From Halisarca cf. caerulea (Eukaryota; Porifera; Demospongiae; Chondrillida; Halisarcidae), in contig CAUJGJ010000200.1 in NCBI GenBank assembly GCA_963170055.1, positions 602,675 to 615,174 of the forward strand: a stretch of 12,500 nucleotides of DNA, read 5' to 3'. Below, piece by piece: positions 1 through 12,500 of the stretch. The notes beneath the pieces were generated by a model, which ran no database searches, had not been told where the DNA came from, and was given only the letters and a program-made list of their open reading frames with translations. The position numbers and the translations under genes are program-made. Positions within the stretch are counted from its first letter, which is position 1. Each line of letters begins with the position of its first letter.

Positions 1-525
1 GTGTGGGGTCTCCATGCACGCCATCAACTGCCCAAGCTGCAGTGTAACATATAGTGTGATTGACATATATCTCCCCTGGAACCACTGCTGGCTACAGTAT
101 AGAGTGTACATGTCTATATATGGTTATCCAAAGTGCAGCATTAGGACCACCCGTCACAAGGTATCAGACAGTGGGAGGTGGTGATTATGATTCTGCACAT
201 TGAATGACAGTCTCCTATTGAGCAGCTCCATCCATCAAGTGCACCACCCAATGTGAGAATTCTTCCCCGATGAACTCCACTTTGTGTTTGGTAAAACCTA
301 TCATTTCTCAATTAACCAAAATCACAAATCACAATATTTGGTTGCTATTAATCACTCGCTGGCAAGATGTACACAATAGGCTGTGTGTTGGGGCTCCATT
401 CACATGTGGTCACATTTAAAATACTTTTGATTGCACACAACCTCCCCATGCTGTGCCAGTGGCTCTGGTAGTGGTGGAGGGACAGTGAACTGTGCACAGG
501 AACTCTTCCAAAGGAGTTAGTTGTG
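1..525. other. Upstream region, promoter/5' UTR not resolved
   Basis: No gene is recognised here. There are no long plus-strand reading frames, and the minus-strand frame around 348-572 resembles no family I know and overlaps exon 1. The 5' UTR and promoter of the vWA-CCP gene should lie here or further left, but I cannot point to a convincing TATA box or initiator. An in-frame TAG at 469-471 lies upstream of the chosen start, with no other in-frame ATG between them. Confidence 0.4.
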
Positions 526-12341
<11,816 letters not shown>

Positions 12342-12376
12342 GTGAGTATATATAACTGCTTTAGTGAAAACTGATA

Positions 12377-12500
12377 AAGTCAAACTTGGTTAGTAAGTAC
12401 CCTCAAGGTAGGGAGAGAGCAAGGAGTACTTACTATCAGTGTTGTTTTCAGTACTGTACATGAGGTAGGGAGAGAGCAAGGAGTACTTACTATCAGTGTT
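12377..12500. mobile_element. MITE left end with internal 57-bp minisatellite, cut by window edge
   Basis: After TA (12375-12376) comes AAGTCAAACTTGGTTAGTAA, matching the left end of the MITE at 5081 at most positions. From 12406 on it carries the 57-bp minisatellite unit (AGGTAGGGAGAGAGCAAGGA, then GTACTTACTATCAGTGTTG), at least 1.6 copies to the window's end. Confidence 0.7.

Noticed and set aside
1..525. Promoter with TATA-like stretches near 98-125 and 415
   Set aside because: AT-rich words are frequent here and none is placed convincingly relative to the start codon.

Overview
This window is eukaryotic, almost certainly from an invertebrate animal. It has a spliced, secreted multidomain gene with one-domain-per-exon architecture, GT-AG introns that all interrupt codons after the first base, several introns of only 68-83 bases, dense minisatellites and short TA-flanked inverted-repeat elements. 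A sponge or another early-branching metazoan would fit, but the sequence does not settle the taxon.

One plus-strand gene fills the window from about base 526 past the right edge. I reconstruct 20 exons: exon 1 (526-589, signal peptide), exon 2 (2491-3072, a von Willebrand A domain) and 18 exons that each encode one sushi/CCP domain (3435-12341). Every internal exon is phase 1-1, so exons can be gained or lost without changing the frame. The visible coding part is 3,859 bases, 1,286 complete codons, still open at the last exon. The architecture (signal peptide, vWA, long CCP run) recalls the N-terminal part of SVEP1/polydom-like adhesion proteins, but no orthology is claimed.

The 18 CCP exons are a higher-order tandem array: six copies of a three-exon module C-A-B (177+177+183 bases, 179 residues). 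The first exon (3435-3611, diverged C type) and the last (12168-12341, diverged B type) are the divergent edges; the 16 inner exons are nearly identical within each type. The introns between modules are mosaic. Left-flank and right-flank types around the (CA)n tract in the A-B introns occur in all four combinations, and linked variants inside the A and C exons also occur in all four combinations. This is the footprint expected of repeated gene conversion or unequal crossing-over, and is the most notable signal here.

The intervening DNA is repeat-rich. Intron 1 holds a 57-bp minisatellite (699-1352), a 26-bp minisatellite carrying E-box palindromes (1481-2243) and a MITE. A 30-bp minisatellite supplies the acceptor of the first CCP exon. 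Two B exons have their donor site tandemly duplicated in 35-bp units. All five A-B introns contain (CA)n. A 14-bp minisatellite of about 690 bases sits in the third B-C intron. Several pogo/Tc1-mariner-like MITEs with TA flanks, and one possible hAT-like element, lie in the other introns; one MITE family appears to be the source of the 57-bp minisatellite, which returns at the right edge. No rRNA, tRNA, CRISPR array or second protein gene was found.
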